From Blastomyces gilchristii SLH14081 (taxonomy: Eukaryota > Ascomycota > Eurotiomycetes > Onygenales > Ajellomycetaceae), in contig NW_003101664.1 in NCBI RefSeq assembly GCF_000003855.2, positions 620,878 through 684,877 on the forward strand: a stretch of DNA of 64,000 nt, written 5' to 3'. The translations under genes were made by a program, and so were the position numbers. Below the pieces are notes generated by a model. That model was not told the origin of the DNA and did no database searches. It saw nothing but the letters and a program-made list of their open reading frames with translations. Shown in pieces: positions 11,449-23,942 of the stretch. How positions within the stretch are numbered: position 1 is the stretch's first letter; each line of letters starts with the position of its first letter.

Positions 11449-12353
11449 TCACAAATCCCTCATCCCCACCAACCGCCCCTCAATCTTCCTCCTCTCCGCC
11501 TCCTTAACAGCCATCACCTCCTCCCTCGTCGCATCAAACGCAACGGTAGCCTGATTAAACGGGTTCTCTTCACTCTTCTCAAACTCCTTCCGCACAACCT
11601 CAATGCGTTGCTGCCTCCGCAGGCCCGGTTGCTCCTGCTCAATCTCCGGCAACCGGCGCCTCTCAAAGGCGGCGTATGCGGCTTTGAACCTCCGCTCCGG
11701 ATGGCGGTCGATCTTGGTCGTCTCGGACGAGGTGGTGAGTGAGAGGGCGTCGAGCGCGTTGTCGATGCCAGTGGCGTTGAGGGCCGGGGTGGCCTTTTTG
11801 TGCCCTGTGGGTTTCTCGTCGGCGTCGAGCTGGGAAAGATCGAGGGTGCCGGCGCGGGGAAGGTTCTTATTCGAGGCGGATTTTGCGCCGGCGCCTTTGG
11901 GTTTGGAGGGGAGGGAGGCTTCTTCGGCGGCTAGTTGGGCTTCGCGTTCGGCTTTTTTACGGGCTGCTTCGGCCTTTTTGGTTTCGGCTTGCTCTCTGGA
12001 GAGTGGGTTGTCAGTGGTGCTTTTTCTCTTGGGCATATTAAGTGTGATCATATCGGTATTGTTGGCTCCTGGTGTTGAGTTGGGTGAAAGTGGCTCGGGT
12101 GTGGGGGGTCTCTCATACTTCTTCGCAGATGATTTGGCTCCCTTCGACCATTCGCGAGCTTCCTCCTCGGCTTTTCTAGCGTTTGCAGCCGCCTCTTTCT
12201 GCGCGGCAGCTTCGGCTTTCTATAGTTGTGTACCGCTAGTTCAGCTACATTCCCAAAAGTGAGGACATAGCTGTATTTGGGAGGGGTATGATATCATACT
12301 CTCGCATTGCCCGCCGCCTTCTTCGTGTTTTCGCCGCCCTTCTTTCCCGCCAT
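11449..12353 (-). CDS. CCDC124/LSO2-type ribosome-associated coiled-coil protein
   Basis: Three exons on the minus strand, 12353-12300, 12219-12119 and 11995-11449, encode 233 residues. The N terminus MAGKKGGENTKKAAGNAR and the following Lys/Ala/Glu-rich helix (about 19-90) are diagnostic of the CCDC124 family (yeast Lso2), which binds ribosomes during stress and restart. The C-terminal half carries the conserved domain, with RRFKAAYAAFERRRLPE and NPFNQATVAFDATREEVM. Donors are GTATGA and GTATGAG; the second intron (12118-11996, 123 bases) is a multiple of three and free of stops, so retention would insert 41 residues into the coiled coil. I prefer splicing because it restores an uninterrupted KKEQAETKKAEAARKKAE helix. 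Function is by family; the gene model is strong. Confidence 0.85.
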
Positions 12354-13242
12354 AGTTGCGCTATATAAATACACTATGCAAGATCTCAGACAACGTTTTA
12401 AAAAATAAAGGGAAAAAGTGGCTTTGCTAGGACGAGGGTCACAACTGTAGTATGTATATCGATCTATGAGTTTGCGGAGTGAGTCGGCGTGATAAGTTGA
12501 TCGAGGTCAATTTTTTAGGCAGTGACAACATCGGGATCACGTAAGCATGAATTAGTCGTTTGGTTAGGCCGATCGAAAAGGGCAAATATTGAAATGGAGT
12601 CAATCAACCAAAGCTCCAAGCAAAACTCCATTGTCTAAATAAGCGTAAAATCATCATCATATCTCTTCTATTGGAAACACGGCTCGTTATCATAAACCTC
12701 ATAAACATCGAATACTCAAAGGAGAACCCAGTATCTAAAATTCACTGCACACAAAATGGTGCTTTTGCTCCCAATCCCAATACTCAGCCCACCAACCGAT
12801 CTCCATTTTCCCGGGGATTCATAAGATCACGAACTTCCACATCATATGTGCAATTCATTTTCCCTCTCTATCACTTATTCTCCGTGCTGTCTCAGGTGCT
12901 TGCGTAACTTCAGAATTGCTAAAGCCAGTGTTGTCGCAAGAAACCGCAGGAAGAATTCAAGCTAGCTGGGAAATCAAAAAGCGAAAATAAAACCAAATCA
13001 ACTAAAAGCAGACAGACAGTACATGAGGCAGGCAAAAATCTGGCATAATACGAGGTAGGTAATATCTTCAGGGTTACATGCAGCCAAGGAGCAGAATTAT
13101 TAGGGACCGATGGGGACAGAAAATTGCAGCGAAACAACAGTAACGAAGAACATAAACCAGGACAATAAGGAAGGATTCGGTTGTTTATCGGAATCATGTC
13201 ACAGCCTTCCCTCACCTTCCTCACCATCAACGTCGACGACAT
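12354..13242. other. Intergenic
   Basis: 5' flank of the CCDC124-type gene and 3' flank of the F-box gene. No gene or clear regulatory element is seen. Confidence 0.5.
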
Positions 13243-16200
13243 TCAAAGTTTCAAATCCCAGATCTCTTTCTGCCAAACTTTAACACCGGTAATATCATGA
13301 AACTTCAACCCGTCATGAACTGTTACCTCACCATGCCCTACCTCCTCCTCATCATCATACTCATAATCCTCATCATCCTCATCATAGGAGTTTTCTACCT
13401 CGCTCCCCCATGGAAAATGCACTTCTTTCTCCTTGCCTTTGAGGCTCCCAGAAGCATGATGAGCAGTAGATGATGGGGGATGGCCGAAACCGTCTCCAAC
13501 CCCATTCCTGTCCTCATCCGCGTCCTCGTCGTATAGTGAATGCACATTTTTACTCCCATCTTTTGAGCGGGAGGAGGAAGCCGGGTGATACTCTAGGCGG
13601 GAAATGGAATTTGTTCCGGGTTCTTTCACCGCATAACTTACGGCGATATATTCTACTTTCATGTGGGGGGATTGGATTACATTGTCGATGGCACAGAGCC
13701 TGATCTCACGGAGCATGCCTGAGCAGGAATCATTTTGGGTAAAGAGGATGTGCAGAACCCGAAGAGAGCGTAAGCCGTGCATGTTCAGCATAAGCACGTG
13801 CTGTTTCGATTTTAGATTTTGTCAGTATGTTCTACATACAGTTTTCGTGGGAAGGGGGGATGTGACCACACATAGGCAAAAAGTATGGATGCATTGGAAA
13901 CTTACAAAATTAGGCGAGTTCAGGGCAACAACGAGCTCCTTTATCGCCGAGCCGCGTCGACCAACAAGCAGGGCGGCTTCTTTATTCAAAACCCAGGACG
14001 AGTCGTTGTCGTTTCGAATCATCAAACGCTTCAGATGTGTCACATGCTTTGTAAGTACCTGCTTCTTGATGTCTTCAATTACCACTTCCGTCTTGGGTGC
14101 GAAGGACTCGACTTTTGACCGATTGCTCCTTTCCACCATGAAGAGCTCTTCTAAGTAGTTCAGGCCATTCAAAAACGCCAGAAAGCTCGGTGTGACGTTA
14201 TCTGTATGGATTGACGTTAATTGGAGTGGAGTGGTCTGGTGTAACTTAGTGAGCATGGCCCAGAATGGCCGTTGTGGTCCGACGTTCAGAAGACAGAGAT
14301 GCTTCAGTGCCGAAAGATTGACGGCTCGGCAAAGTATGGATGGTTTCACAGGGATCAGGTGAATAGATAAACTTTCCACTGGGATTCCATGGTGTAGGCG
14401 AATATACGCTTGGATGGCGTCTTCAGTATCCTCCATGCCTCCGATTTCTTGATGCAATATAGAGGTCGGCGAGCCAGTATGCCAAGAATTGCCAGAAGCC
14501 CGAATAGGCTGTTTCCCTTTATATGATGAGCCTGATGCATGCCCATCCGCATCAGAAGAGAATACATTATTAGGCTGGGACAATTTCGGCTTGTCATGCA
14601 AAAATGGAACTGGGTCCTGATCTTCCGCAGAGCTCTCACTCAAGTCAAGAAACTCCTGATCTTCACCATCTTCATCGTTGACTTCATCAGGGTGCTCCAT
14701 ATCAACCATATCCTGCAACTTATCCTCAAATTCTTTCTCTTCCGGCTCAAGCATAGCGGGCTGCTGAGGATCTTCATTATGCATACCCTGTTGGAACTTA
14801 CTGAAAATGCTCTCTCCGGCGTCGGATGGGGATGACGAGTAGTCCGCAAAGGCCTTACCGGTAGGCTTCCAATCATTGGCCGACTTTCCCGGGTGTACAG
14901 CATTGTTTTTATGCATAGATCCCGGGGTAGTCCATGAAGATCCAGGAGGGTAAGATCCCTGCGAGGGGTAAAATATTCTTTTGTTCGATGGTGGGAACTG
15001 TGATGACTGTGGATATACCAGACCAGGATGTTTCATAGAATGAGTTCCTTGGTCAAAGCCAAATGTAGTTTGGGATTGAGGCGCGCTAGTTCCGAATAGT
15101 GAGCCTTGCTTTTGTGTACCTGGGCCTTGTGCAAGTGGTGCTTTGTGAGAGTGCTTCTGGCTAGTGAATGGTTTCTTCTTCCCCTTCCGATAGACATTTG
15201 TGGCTTCATTTCTCTCCAGATAAATGGCTGCTGCTCTCTCGATCTTTTGAAGAGCCTTCAAATAAATGCTGGAGCCCCTGGAAGCGCCCTTGCTCCGTTC
15301 TAGCCTATGTACGATTGCGGACAGCTTTTCCACAAACATTCGATCTACGTCATGTTGCAATGGCCCGAGCGCTTGGATTTCTTTGTCTGCATTAGAAATT
15401 GCACGGTCCGCAATTCTCTCAAGGTTCTGCTGTATAGCAGTCCCTTTCTCCAGCCCAAAAATTTGAGCAAGGGCCTTCTCCTGGGCAGCACGTTCAAGGC
15501 GCACACCAGCATCATTCGTTGTAGGCGGGTTTCCGAATAATGATTGCGACCCTACGGGTGGTGGAGGCGGCGCTGGAGATGCCATCAAAGGACCGTTTAA
15601 AAACCCGCCATCGTCGTCTTCTTGTACGGTATCCGCGTCCGATGGATCCACAGGTTTCTTCCGAGCTTTGAGAGCCAGCGTATCCGAAAAAGATAGTTTT
15701 AAGGTTTTAAGAGTGGTTGACGACGATGAAATGCATTCCGCAATTTCTGGGACATAATCAAGGGTATCCACATCTAAAACTGCCAAGCTCTTCAAACTTG
15801 AAAACCTAGAGAAATTCCGGGCAGTATGAGAAAGCTTTCGAATATTCAACCGCTTCACTAGTTTTACATCAGCATTTGCCAAAAAGCCTTGCGCGGAACC
15901 CGAAGGGGGCGGTGGCTGATGATGATGATGATGGTGGTGATGGTGGTGGTGGTGACTATCATAGTGATAGTGATTCGTGGTTGGCGGCATAGAGGCAGTA
16001 GTAGGAGCGCCAAACGACAATGAGCCGGAGAGAGGTGGCATTGGCGAAGATGGGCAAGTAGGTAGCCCATCTTGCAATCGAACATGGACATTTTGGAGGC
16101 TTGTGTGCTTGCCTAATGTTGCGAAGATAGCGGGACTAAGCTCCACACGAACATTCCACCTAATAATCGGCTCAGAAATAAATAACTTTAGAAAAAAAAA

Positions 16201-16777
16201 ATCACAAGCTAGATGTAGTACGAATAGGAAGTAGCTTACCGGAAACTTTCCAGGGCCACTATCTTTTTTATAGTTCCGAGTAGTAGAGTATTCAAAAACC
16301 TCCCAGAGCTAGATCTATATTTGAATTCCGAAGCTACACTTGCGTCAATACGATTGTCCTGAACTGTATCCAGGGATATTTCCTTGATATATGCGGCGTA
16401 GTTGTAGTCACTTATAGTCAGGGTATCCAGAACACCAGTTAGACGACCCAAAGTCAGTTGTCCTGTCGTTGGATCACGCTCATCAAAAACATGACTTAAG
16501 GAGCGATAGAGCTGGGCTGCAGCGAGGTCATGGAAAGGTTTTGAAACGCGGGAAAGGTTAACCAAATCCGAAGAGGAAGCCTAACAAAGCCGAGAAATGC
16601 GTGTGTTAATAAAGATGAGAGAAGCTAAGCGAATAGTGTTATCATTTTGCGGGGTTTGCGAGTACTCACATAGGAAAATATGGCATTGAGCGTCTCCGGG
16701 GGAAGACATAGTATTGGTGGTTTTTTTGGCTTTTTCTCGTAAAATGAAGGGCCAAAGCCATTAATGGGTGAATACAT
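13243..16777 (-). CDS. F-box and leucine-rich-repeat-like protein with a polyhistidine tract
   Basis: Four exons on the minus strand (16777-16670, 16580-16240, 16159-13906, 13800-13243) join in frame to 1086 residues. An F-box is split by the first intron: ILCLPPETLNAIFSY in exon 1 continues as ASSSDLVNLSRVSKPFHDLA in exon 2. F-box proteins recruit substrates to SCF (Skp1-Cullin) ubiquitin ligases. Leucine-rich-repeat-like stretches follow (LSALKHLCLLNVG, LRSLRVLHILF near the end), mixed with long low-complexity insertions: about a dozen consecutive His in exon 3, Pro-rich and Asp/Glu-rich segments, and a Tyr/Asp/Glu-rich run in the last exon. The ATG at 16777 was chosen because it is the in-frame start of exon 1. 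The target protein cannot be inferred. Confidence 0.82.
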
Positions 16778-17738
16778 CGAGGCAGGGGGTTAACCAGCTA
16801 GCTATCAACTCTATAATCGGTAGAAGGGAGCTGATCCCGACGTTTGCGGGGATCCTTGGATCAAGATATTTGCACGGAGACAACACAGAACTGGGGATTC
16901 AAAGTAGTAGAAGAGAGATGATTGAACTTGAAATGACATTCACATTCATCAATATAAAAAGGTGATGCACGGAATAAAATGTAACATATAGCAAGACGGT
17001 AGAGCAGAAAATTGATAAACTCTCTAGGGCAAGTCGCAAGCTCAAATAGTCAAAAACAGGCTACTGTAGACTCTTGTATTCCTGATAGATAGGTATGAGT
17101 ATGGTGGAGATAAACAGGCATCAACTAACAGCTGGCGTAGATATTTATTTCGAAGCAAACCAAGCTAGGTAGGTAACAATCGGCAGTGTTGTATGGGGGG
17201 TGGCATACATAGCCAGACAACAACTGAAGTGTCCTCTATCTGCAGAGAGCCTTGAAGACAAGCTAGATAAACAGAAGCAGAATGAGTGAATCTAGACGAG
17301 CAACAAGAAGGGGAGAACAGAAGATGAAGAAGAAGAAGAAGAAGAAGAAGAAGAAGATGGAGAGGAAGAAGAAGCAGAAGGGAATGACTCAAGTTGGTGA
17401 AGTTGAAACAGACAAGACAAAGATGGGGAATGCAGCAATCATGTTAAGCCGCAAACAAGAGCTTGGGCCGGGTAGCGGTACCTCCCGCCCCACGCTAGAT
17501 GGTATGCGGATCCAGGTCACTTTTAGCGCCCGTGACTTCCAACATTCTGCCTTGCTGACAACGCATCCTCAACCCAATTCGGAAGTGCCCAGAACCTCAA
17601 CTTCACCGCGCTTTTTATATTGAATTGTATTGCACATACATTCACGGCACTGCCTCCCAATCTACATACCTACTTAGTAGGTATTTACGTCTCCATGAGC
17701 TGAACTGTATTAAATATCTCTTCCCTCCCATCTCCGCC
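16778..17738. other. Divergent intergenic region with GAA microsatellite
   Basis: Lies between the F-box gene (minus) and GPI8 (plus), so it carries both promoters. A GAA/AAG triplet run covers about 17326-17355. The frame open through the repeat is low-complexity and is not called as a gene. Confidence 0.55.
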
Positions 17739-18941
17739 ATGCGCCTCCTCTCTATTCTCCCCACCCTCCTCACCTTGCTCTCCTACCTCGTCTCCGCAGA
17801 ACACACCTCTAATTGGGCCGTCCTCGTCTCTACCTCCCGGTTCTGGTTCAACTACCGCCATCTCGCCAATGTCCTCTCCCTCTACCGTACGGTCAAAAGG
17901 CTCGGGATTCCCGATTCCCAGATCATCCTGATGTTACCAGACGACATGGCCTGCAACCCTCGCAACGCATTTCCAGGAACGGTATATAACAACGCCGACC
18001 GCGCTCTAGACCTATACGGCGACAACATAGAAGTAGACTATCGTGGCTACGAAGTGACTGTAGAGAGCTTCATCCGACTCTTAACAGACCGGCTAGGTGA
18101 CGACGTGCCCCGCAGCAAGCGACTGGGGTCTGATGCAGGAAGCAACGTCCTTGTCTACATGACCGGGCACGGCGGAGATCAGTTCCTGAAATTCCAGGAC
18201 TCAGAGGAAATAGGCGCGTGGGACTTGGCTGACGCTTTCGGGCAGATGTGGGAAAAGAAACGATACCGGGAATTGCTCTTCATGATCGATACCTGCCAAG
18301 CCAATACCATGTACACCCACTTCTACTCCCCCAACATCATCGCCACGGGTTCCAGCGCCCTCTCTCAGTCGTCCTACTCCCACCATGCCGATAGCGACGT
18401 GGGAGTCGCCGTCATCGATCGCTGGACATACTACATTCTCGAGTTCCTGGAAACGCAGGTTACGAACCAGAACTCCAAGCGTACTCTAGGCGACCTCTTT
18501 GATTCGTACGACGAGTCGAAGATCCATTCTCAGCCCGGCGTGCGGTGGGATTTGTTCCCTGGCGGTGAAGCAGAAGGTAGACAGCGCATAGTTATGGATT
18601 TTTTCGGCAATGTGCAGAATGTCGATGTCGAAGGGAATCACGGAAACGCAACGGCCGATGCTAACTCGCTAAGGGAGGACCTCGTGGCCATCGCCAAGTT
18701 AGTTGAGGAATGGAGACTGCAAGAACCACAGATACATGCACAGTCCACTCCAGAATCGGCATCGAACAGCACCGGCGAGGGCGAAACGCATCAAGATAAC
18801 ACTGGCACGCCGTTCAAGATCTCCCCTGCTGCCATGAAAATGGACGACTCGAATAACTGGAGTAATCAGCTTGTGGGATTATCTGTATTAACGAGCCTGG
18901 GGGCGGTCTGGTTTGCTGGCTCTTTACTTGGGAAACCATAG
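17739..18941 (+). CDS. GPI8: GPI-anchor transamidase catalytic subunit
   Basis: Cysteine protease of the C13 (legumain-like) clan that cleaves the C-terminal signal of substrate proteins and attaches the GPI anchor in the ER lumen. It is intronless and 400 residues long, the usual length. Residues 1-20 are a signal peptide; the catalytic domain starts with SNWAVLVSTSRFWFNYRH. The catalytic His144 is in YMTGHGGDQ and Cys186 in FMIDTCQANT, with the conserved GSSALSQSSYSHH after them. A C-terminal hydrophobic span (about 375-398) is the type I membrane anchor. A longer frame opens upstream at 17625, but the start at 17739 gives the proper signal peptide and has a good context (CGCCATGC). Identification is firm. 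Confidence 0.95.
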   Translation: MRLLSILPTLLTLLSYLVSAEHTSNWAVLVSTSRFWFNYRHLANVLSLYRTVKRLGIPDSQIILMLPDDMACNPRNAFPGTVYNNADRALDLYGDNIEVDYRGYEVTVESFIRLLTDRLGDDVPRSKRLGSDAGSNVLVYMTGHGGDQFLKFQDSEEIGAWDLADAFGQMWEKKRYRELLFMIDTCQANTMYTHFYSPNIIATGSSALSQSSYSHHADSDVGVAVIDRWTYYILEFLETQVTNQNSKRTLGDLFDSYDESKIHSQPGVRWDLFPGGEAEGRQRIVMDFFGNVQNVDVEGNHGNATADANSLREDLVAIAKLVEEWRLQEPQIHAQSTPESASNSTGEGETHQDNTGTPFKISPAAMKMDDSNNWSNQLVGLSVLTSLGAVWFAGSLLGKP

Positions 18942-19423
18942 CTGTGTTTTGATATTTTTTACGCTCTGATTCATTGTTTCCATTTCACTTCTAAGTCTGT
19001 TTTACCATCTATACCTCTTCTTTTGCTCTTCCTCTCTCTCTAAATTAGCTAGCGAGGGAAAATTTGTATATATATATTCTTCCTTTCTTGAAAGCTTTAC
19101 GGATTGGACTACTTCATAGACAGACGCACAGTCTCCCTCCCTCCCCCCCCCATCACTCTCTATTGTAGTCTATGCCTCTCTATTACTTCAGCACACGTAC
19201 AACCCCAAAATGGTAAACGGGTAGCCGAAAGAAAACCCGAACAGCCAAAATGTTTCAAGCACATCAATGGGTCAAAAAGAACACGGGTCAAAATGTAATC
19301 ATAGAATATATACCATGAAGGAAAACAAGAGGCAGTCAGCCGGGAGCAAACTGACCTCATCGCATCCGGGGGTACAGATTGGGGTGAAAATAGGGAAGGA
19401 ACAACATAAACACGAAGCGTGGG

Positions 19424-19454
<31 letters not shown>

Positions 19455-20176
19455 AGAAGAAAGATGAAGTACATGAAAAAAAGAGGGAAAAATCAACCAG
19501 TATTCACATGTATTACTTTCCTTCATATGAAACATTCTACTCCATCTTTGTAACTAGACTAGGGGTGGGGTAGGGTAGGGAGAGGATGAGGAAAAAATGT
19601 GAAAAAAAGCAAAGGAACAAATAGCAACAAAATAGTCATTATAGGAAACGCCATCCAGCAATAACCCTCCATACCCGCACAACGCTATATACAAGGTCTT
19701 TATGCTTCACGACGACAAAAAAGGAGGGCGAAATGGATGAAAGGAAAGCGCGGGCCATACTCCAAAAAATAACCTAATTGTAAAGAACGCGAAAAGGGGG
19801 CTCCAAAAGCATGAAATACGTGGAAATGTCGTGATAAGGGGAGGCAAGTAGTTTGCCAGTAGAGAGAAATGGGAGAATCAGGTCGGGAAAGGATGGGGGG
19901 GGATATATTGCGAATAACAGACGAGGGGTAACTGGGGAAATGGTTGAGATATATCGTAAATGCCGAGGAGGTAAACGGTGAGGAAAGTGGCCGATGGGAT
20001 GGGAAATAGAAGAAAAGCGGAGGGCAACGCCCCGATGATAAGAGCTCGCAAACTGTACATCAAAGATGGAATGTTCAACAGATGTAGTCGGACCCCATAA
20101 CGACGCTATGAGAGGTCTGTTGTAGGATTGGCAAGCATTGCAATGTCCGGCATCATGCAATGACCAGCCACTCATA
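18942..20176. other. Intergenic between convergent genes; poly-A run and G-quadruplex-like motif
   Basis: Shared 3' flank of GPI8 and CDC45. It holds a 29-base A run (19424-19452) and a G-rich motif at 19562-19580, GGGGTGGGGTAGGGTAGGG, which fits a four-tract quadruplex pattern. The frames here are low-complexity and are not called. Confidence 0.55.
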
Positions 20177-22825
20177 TTACCCAACAACGCTCCTGAAACT
20201 TAGCGCCTCAAGGAATCCGCCCAGATCTTCCTTCTCCACTTCCACAACACAATGCTCGAAGCTGTCAATTCTCACCCGGGCATTCGTCTCGTGAACAACC
20301 TCTTGGAACGCAATTCCAAAGCGGTTGCGCGCAATGCTTCGGCTGTGAATGCTACTCCGCTCATCAAAATCATCATCCGACTCCGAATCAGAACCAGACG
20401 AAGAATCATCATCCTCTTCTTCCTCTTCTTCTGTCCCATCATCCTCATCCTCTCCACGCTCCGCCCTCTCAGCCGCCCGTTTAGCCCGCCTCTCGTCCCT
20501 TTCCGCTCTCCTTTTCTCCTGTGCTTCCTTCTTTTTCCGCCTCTCATCGCGTCGCTGTGCGAGAGCGGCAAAATCCACCACCCCTCCCCCACCACCGGTT
20601 CCAACGACTACATAGACGTTCCTATCTTCGTCCAAGCCAGCCAGGACAAGTGGGGTCCCGACTGCCCGTTTGCCGCCGACTTTCATTCCGTCTCCCTTTT
20701 CTTGTTCTTGAACACGAACAGCTTCTCCAACCCATAGCGCGAGTTTAGTTAATGCGCCGGGGTTGGTGAAAAGTTTTACATCTGGCCCATCCTTGACCAC
20801 CGCAATTCTAAATGCCCGTAAATGCCGGATTTGGTGTTTGGATAGTAGTGAGGTGCCCGTGCGTAAGATCGCACGGTGCAGATGTTGTGCAAGGGGTAGC
20901 GAGCTGAGGAGATTTGTTGGGGATTCGGATGAGGTTAGCGAAATTGCGTCATAGGCACTCCAGAAACGGGCAAGTATCTGGGAAGAGTCCGAACTCGGAT
21001 CGGAAACGTCACTGGTCGCACTGTCGTCTTTTTCCCGGACGGTCTTTTGAAAACGGTGCCGATCGCTATCTGATGAAGTGGGATCTATTTTGCCGACTTC
21101 AAGAATAGCGCCAAGGATCACGCCAACGTCGGTGGCAGACAGACATGCCTTCCAACCCCAACTGCGTACAAATCCCCAGCCAGCATAAGTCCCAAATTGA
21201 GCTCCCGAGGATGCCTGCGGCACCAGGCCCTCCAGTCCGTACATTGGAGCATACTTGAGTAGTTTCTGCCGCAATCCACGCTTGAGTTCCATGTCCATGT
21301 GAGTATAATTCTGCTGACATTGGCTAAGACTCACGCCCATTTTGGCGAGAAGTTTGTGTAGACGCTTACGCCCATTTTCGCTCCAAAGATGAAGTCTGGC
21401 AGCCAGGTACGGGCTATGGAGCATGCTTTCGTACAAAGACCAGTGGCGGACGAGGAGGAATCGTGGTTCTGGAGAAAGCAGAATCGAAGTATCGTTGGGT
21501 GAGCGGCCAGTGGTGGGTATAACACCGCTGACTTCGCTCCTTTGAGCTTCACGGCCAGTCTCGGAGAGTTCGGGCGGGTTTAAGCGACGAACTTCGTCTC
21601 GAAGCACCTGCCTAATGCGCTCACCTCGCTCACCTCCCCAGCCAGCTGAGCCTCCAGACTCTGACGCATTAGATATCCCGACACCCGTCATGGTTCGTCC
21701 TGATAGCTCTAAGCTGGATACACCAACAATTGCCAGCCACAGAAGGTCATTATCTTCCCGGCCAAGTTCTGATGCAAGCGAGTATAATAGAGACGATATT
21801 GGCTCAGAATATGATGTGCCCAGCGAGTAGTACGCTCGCAATACACCTTCGTGTTTTCGTTTTAGTCGCACTAACCGACGCCGTAGAGCACGCGCCGAGG
21901 GCTGTTTCGGCGCGGCTGGAGATTCGGAGCCTGAGGAAGGAGACGGGGAGCGAGATGACTGGGAGGAATCTCGCGGTTGACGTTCATAACGGGTTGGCGA
22001 TGTTATAAAGGATCCCTACAATATAGCCATTAGTCTAAGTATAAAATTAGTTTGTGATGTAATGGTACGAACAGTGTTGCTCCTGCGCCTTTGTCGCGGT
22101 GGCCCTTCGTCATCGGAGTGGTCATCATCGTCATCACGACCGGGCCATGACTTTCTTTTCTTCGTATGAACTCCAGAATCTTCATCTGTGTCCGTAGGAC
22201 TGTCAGAATCGTTGCTGTCCACATCATCCTCGTCCAACTCGGGCATTTCTAGGAGCGCGCAGTAAGCCTCCCTTTCAGCCGCTAATTCCTCCTCGATGTC
22301 GCCATCGTCAAAAACAATTATTCCTTCATGTGACTTATAAGATGGCGTTATACATCCTTTATTCAACCCAACACTGCGTCTCTGATGTAAATCTTGTTCT
22401 TCCAGTCCAGCGTGTCCGGGGTATCCTCCAAAGACATTCCCCAGATTCCATGGTCTTCTAGCATCAATGACCCAAACTTCAACACCACCCATGCTCCCTG
22501 TCTCGTCCACATCGAGACCTAATACATCACTTAAATCTACCAGGCCGCCCACGCCCATGCAGACGACCACTCCCCCGCTCCCGCCCTGCGTGGTTCGCAT
22601 GGGACGAACCAGCTCTTCTCCAGCGCGGGATAAATCGCCATATCCATTAATTGGCTGTATTTTGTGAGGAATATAATCTCGTTTGAGTAATGTCGTCAAG
22701 ATTCGACATGCACACAGCGCATCTGGCTCCAGGGCGGCAAGTATCAGTACGGGTGGGGAGAGAGGATGGTGGGATCGGAGGAGATCAAAGTAAAGCTGGG
22801 AAATAAGATTCCGAGGTAAATACAT
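20177..22825 (-). CDS. CDC45: DNA replication initiation factor CDC45
   Basis: Subunit of the Cdc45-MCM-GINS replicative helicase. Two minus-strand exons, 22825-22073 and 22015-20177, give 863 residues. The start MYLPRNLISQLYFDLL is the conserved CDC45 N terminus; an upstream in-frame ATG at 22852 would add nine residues that do not fit. Conserved blocks include PPVLILAALEPDALCACRIL and the DHH-like region with WVIDARRPWNLGNVF, followed by an acidic/basic linker (about 190-245). The C-terminal half contains DLLWLAIVGVSSLEL and YAGWGFVRSWGWKACLSATD, with a long Glu/Asp/Ser-rich acidic insertion near the end. The intron donor is GTTCGT rather than the usual GTATGT/GTAAGT, chosen because it is the only one restoring frame at the acceptor TTGTAG. 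Confidence 0.92.
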
Positions 22826-23942
22826 CGCAGAAAGAAGCAGCAGATGGGACAAGCAAATTAAACATCGAATTGGTCAAGTTGGGCGTCTCTATCTCATGTT
22901 GATGTTTGGGGAGATGTGGCGGCTGTGGTGGAGGAAAACGCGGTATTGTTTTCACGCGTCGAACTAGAAGTCAAGTCTCTGGTAAAGCAAATACAAAGAT
23001 ACGGTATTGAAACTTACGCCCGATTGTGGTCATGTGATTTATTTCTTAAAACAACTTAGCGCGGTTGAACCCCAATTGACTTTTGAATCCGATGCTTGCT
23101 AAATGTTCCTCAGCGGAAAGAACCATGGTTCCTTTTCATGATTAAAAGCTTTATTGTGGGCAGGCATAGATTGCAGAGCTGTTTTCACTCAGTCCAAAAT
23201 TTTCTTCAGCGGCTAATAATTTCTTTATTCCATGCTCTCGGGATCTCAGCTCAAGTAGAGGTCGGAACACCTCGACAAACCTACAAAGACGATGAAACTT
23301 TTCAATCACCAGAAACTCGTAGAATTGGAAATATCATATTCTCTTACAATGTTGGAATACTTGATAGGTGAAAGCTCCCTGTCTGCCATGACATTTGCGA
23401 ATCAACCATGACATGCGGACTGAAAAGCGCCATGGGTTACTGTCAGCTTTACTATATACACATATATATAATTCAATCAAATAGGTGTTGAATTTCGAGT
23501 AATCGATGTTCCAATGATGAATTTATTACATTTCTACTTTCAACTCCATAGCTCCTTGCTGCAAGGACAAAATCGCCTATGCCGTCACAAGATGATGGAC
23601 TCGCACCGAACCCGAAATCAGCAAGTGATGACGACAAAAATAGTTCTAGAAACCGCAGTTTTATTTATTTTCCTACAAAGCAAGAGCAAACTAACAAAGA
23701 GCAAACACGCTGATGATATTGCGGCTCTTTGAACCGCCTAGGGCTAGTCCGGCCCGACAAATAAGCTTCCGGCGCTCCTCTCCGCTCCATCTCTTGGACC
23801 TCGGCATACCGACACGCCGGCAATACATCATGCTGCAGATGAAATGCCTTGATTTATATAAAACCAAAACTCGCCATATCTGTTCAATCATTTAGTATCT
23901 ACATACGATATTTCAATGGATCTACGCTAAGTGCTGCTCACC
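22826..23942. other. Divergent intergenic region with TATA box
   Basis: Promoter region for CDC45 (minus) and the DUF1330-like gene (plus). TATATAAAA at 23855-23863 lies 80 bases before the ATG at 23943. No other gene is seen. Confidence 0.5.

Noticed and set aside
11603..12262. 219-codon plus-strand frame
   Set aside because: Antisense shadow of the CCDC124/LSO2-type gene; Ala/Ser-rich because of the opposite Lys/Ala/Glu helix.
17282..17623. Lys/Glu-rich frame through the GAA repeat
   Set aside because: It is produced by the triplet microsatellite and has no conserved part.
20252..20737. 161-codon plus-strand frame opposite CDC45
   Set aside because: Antisense shadow of the CDC45 coding region.
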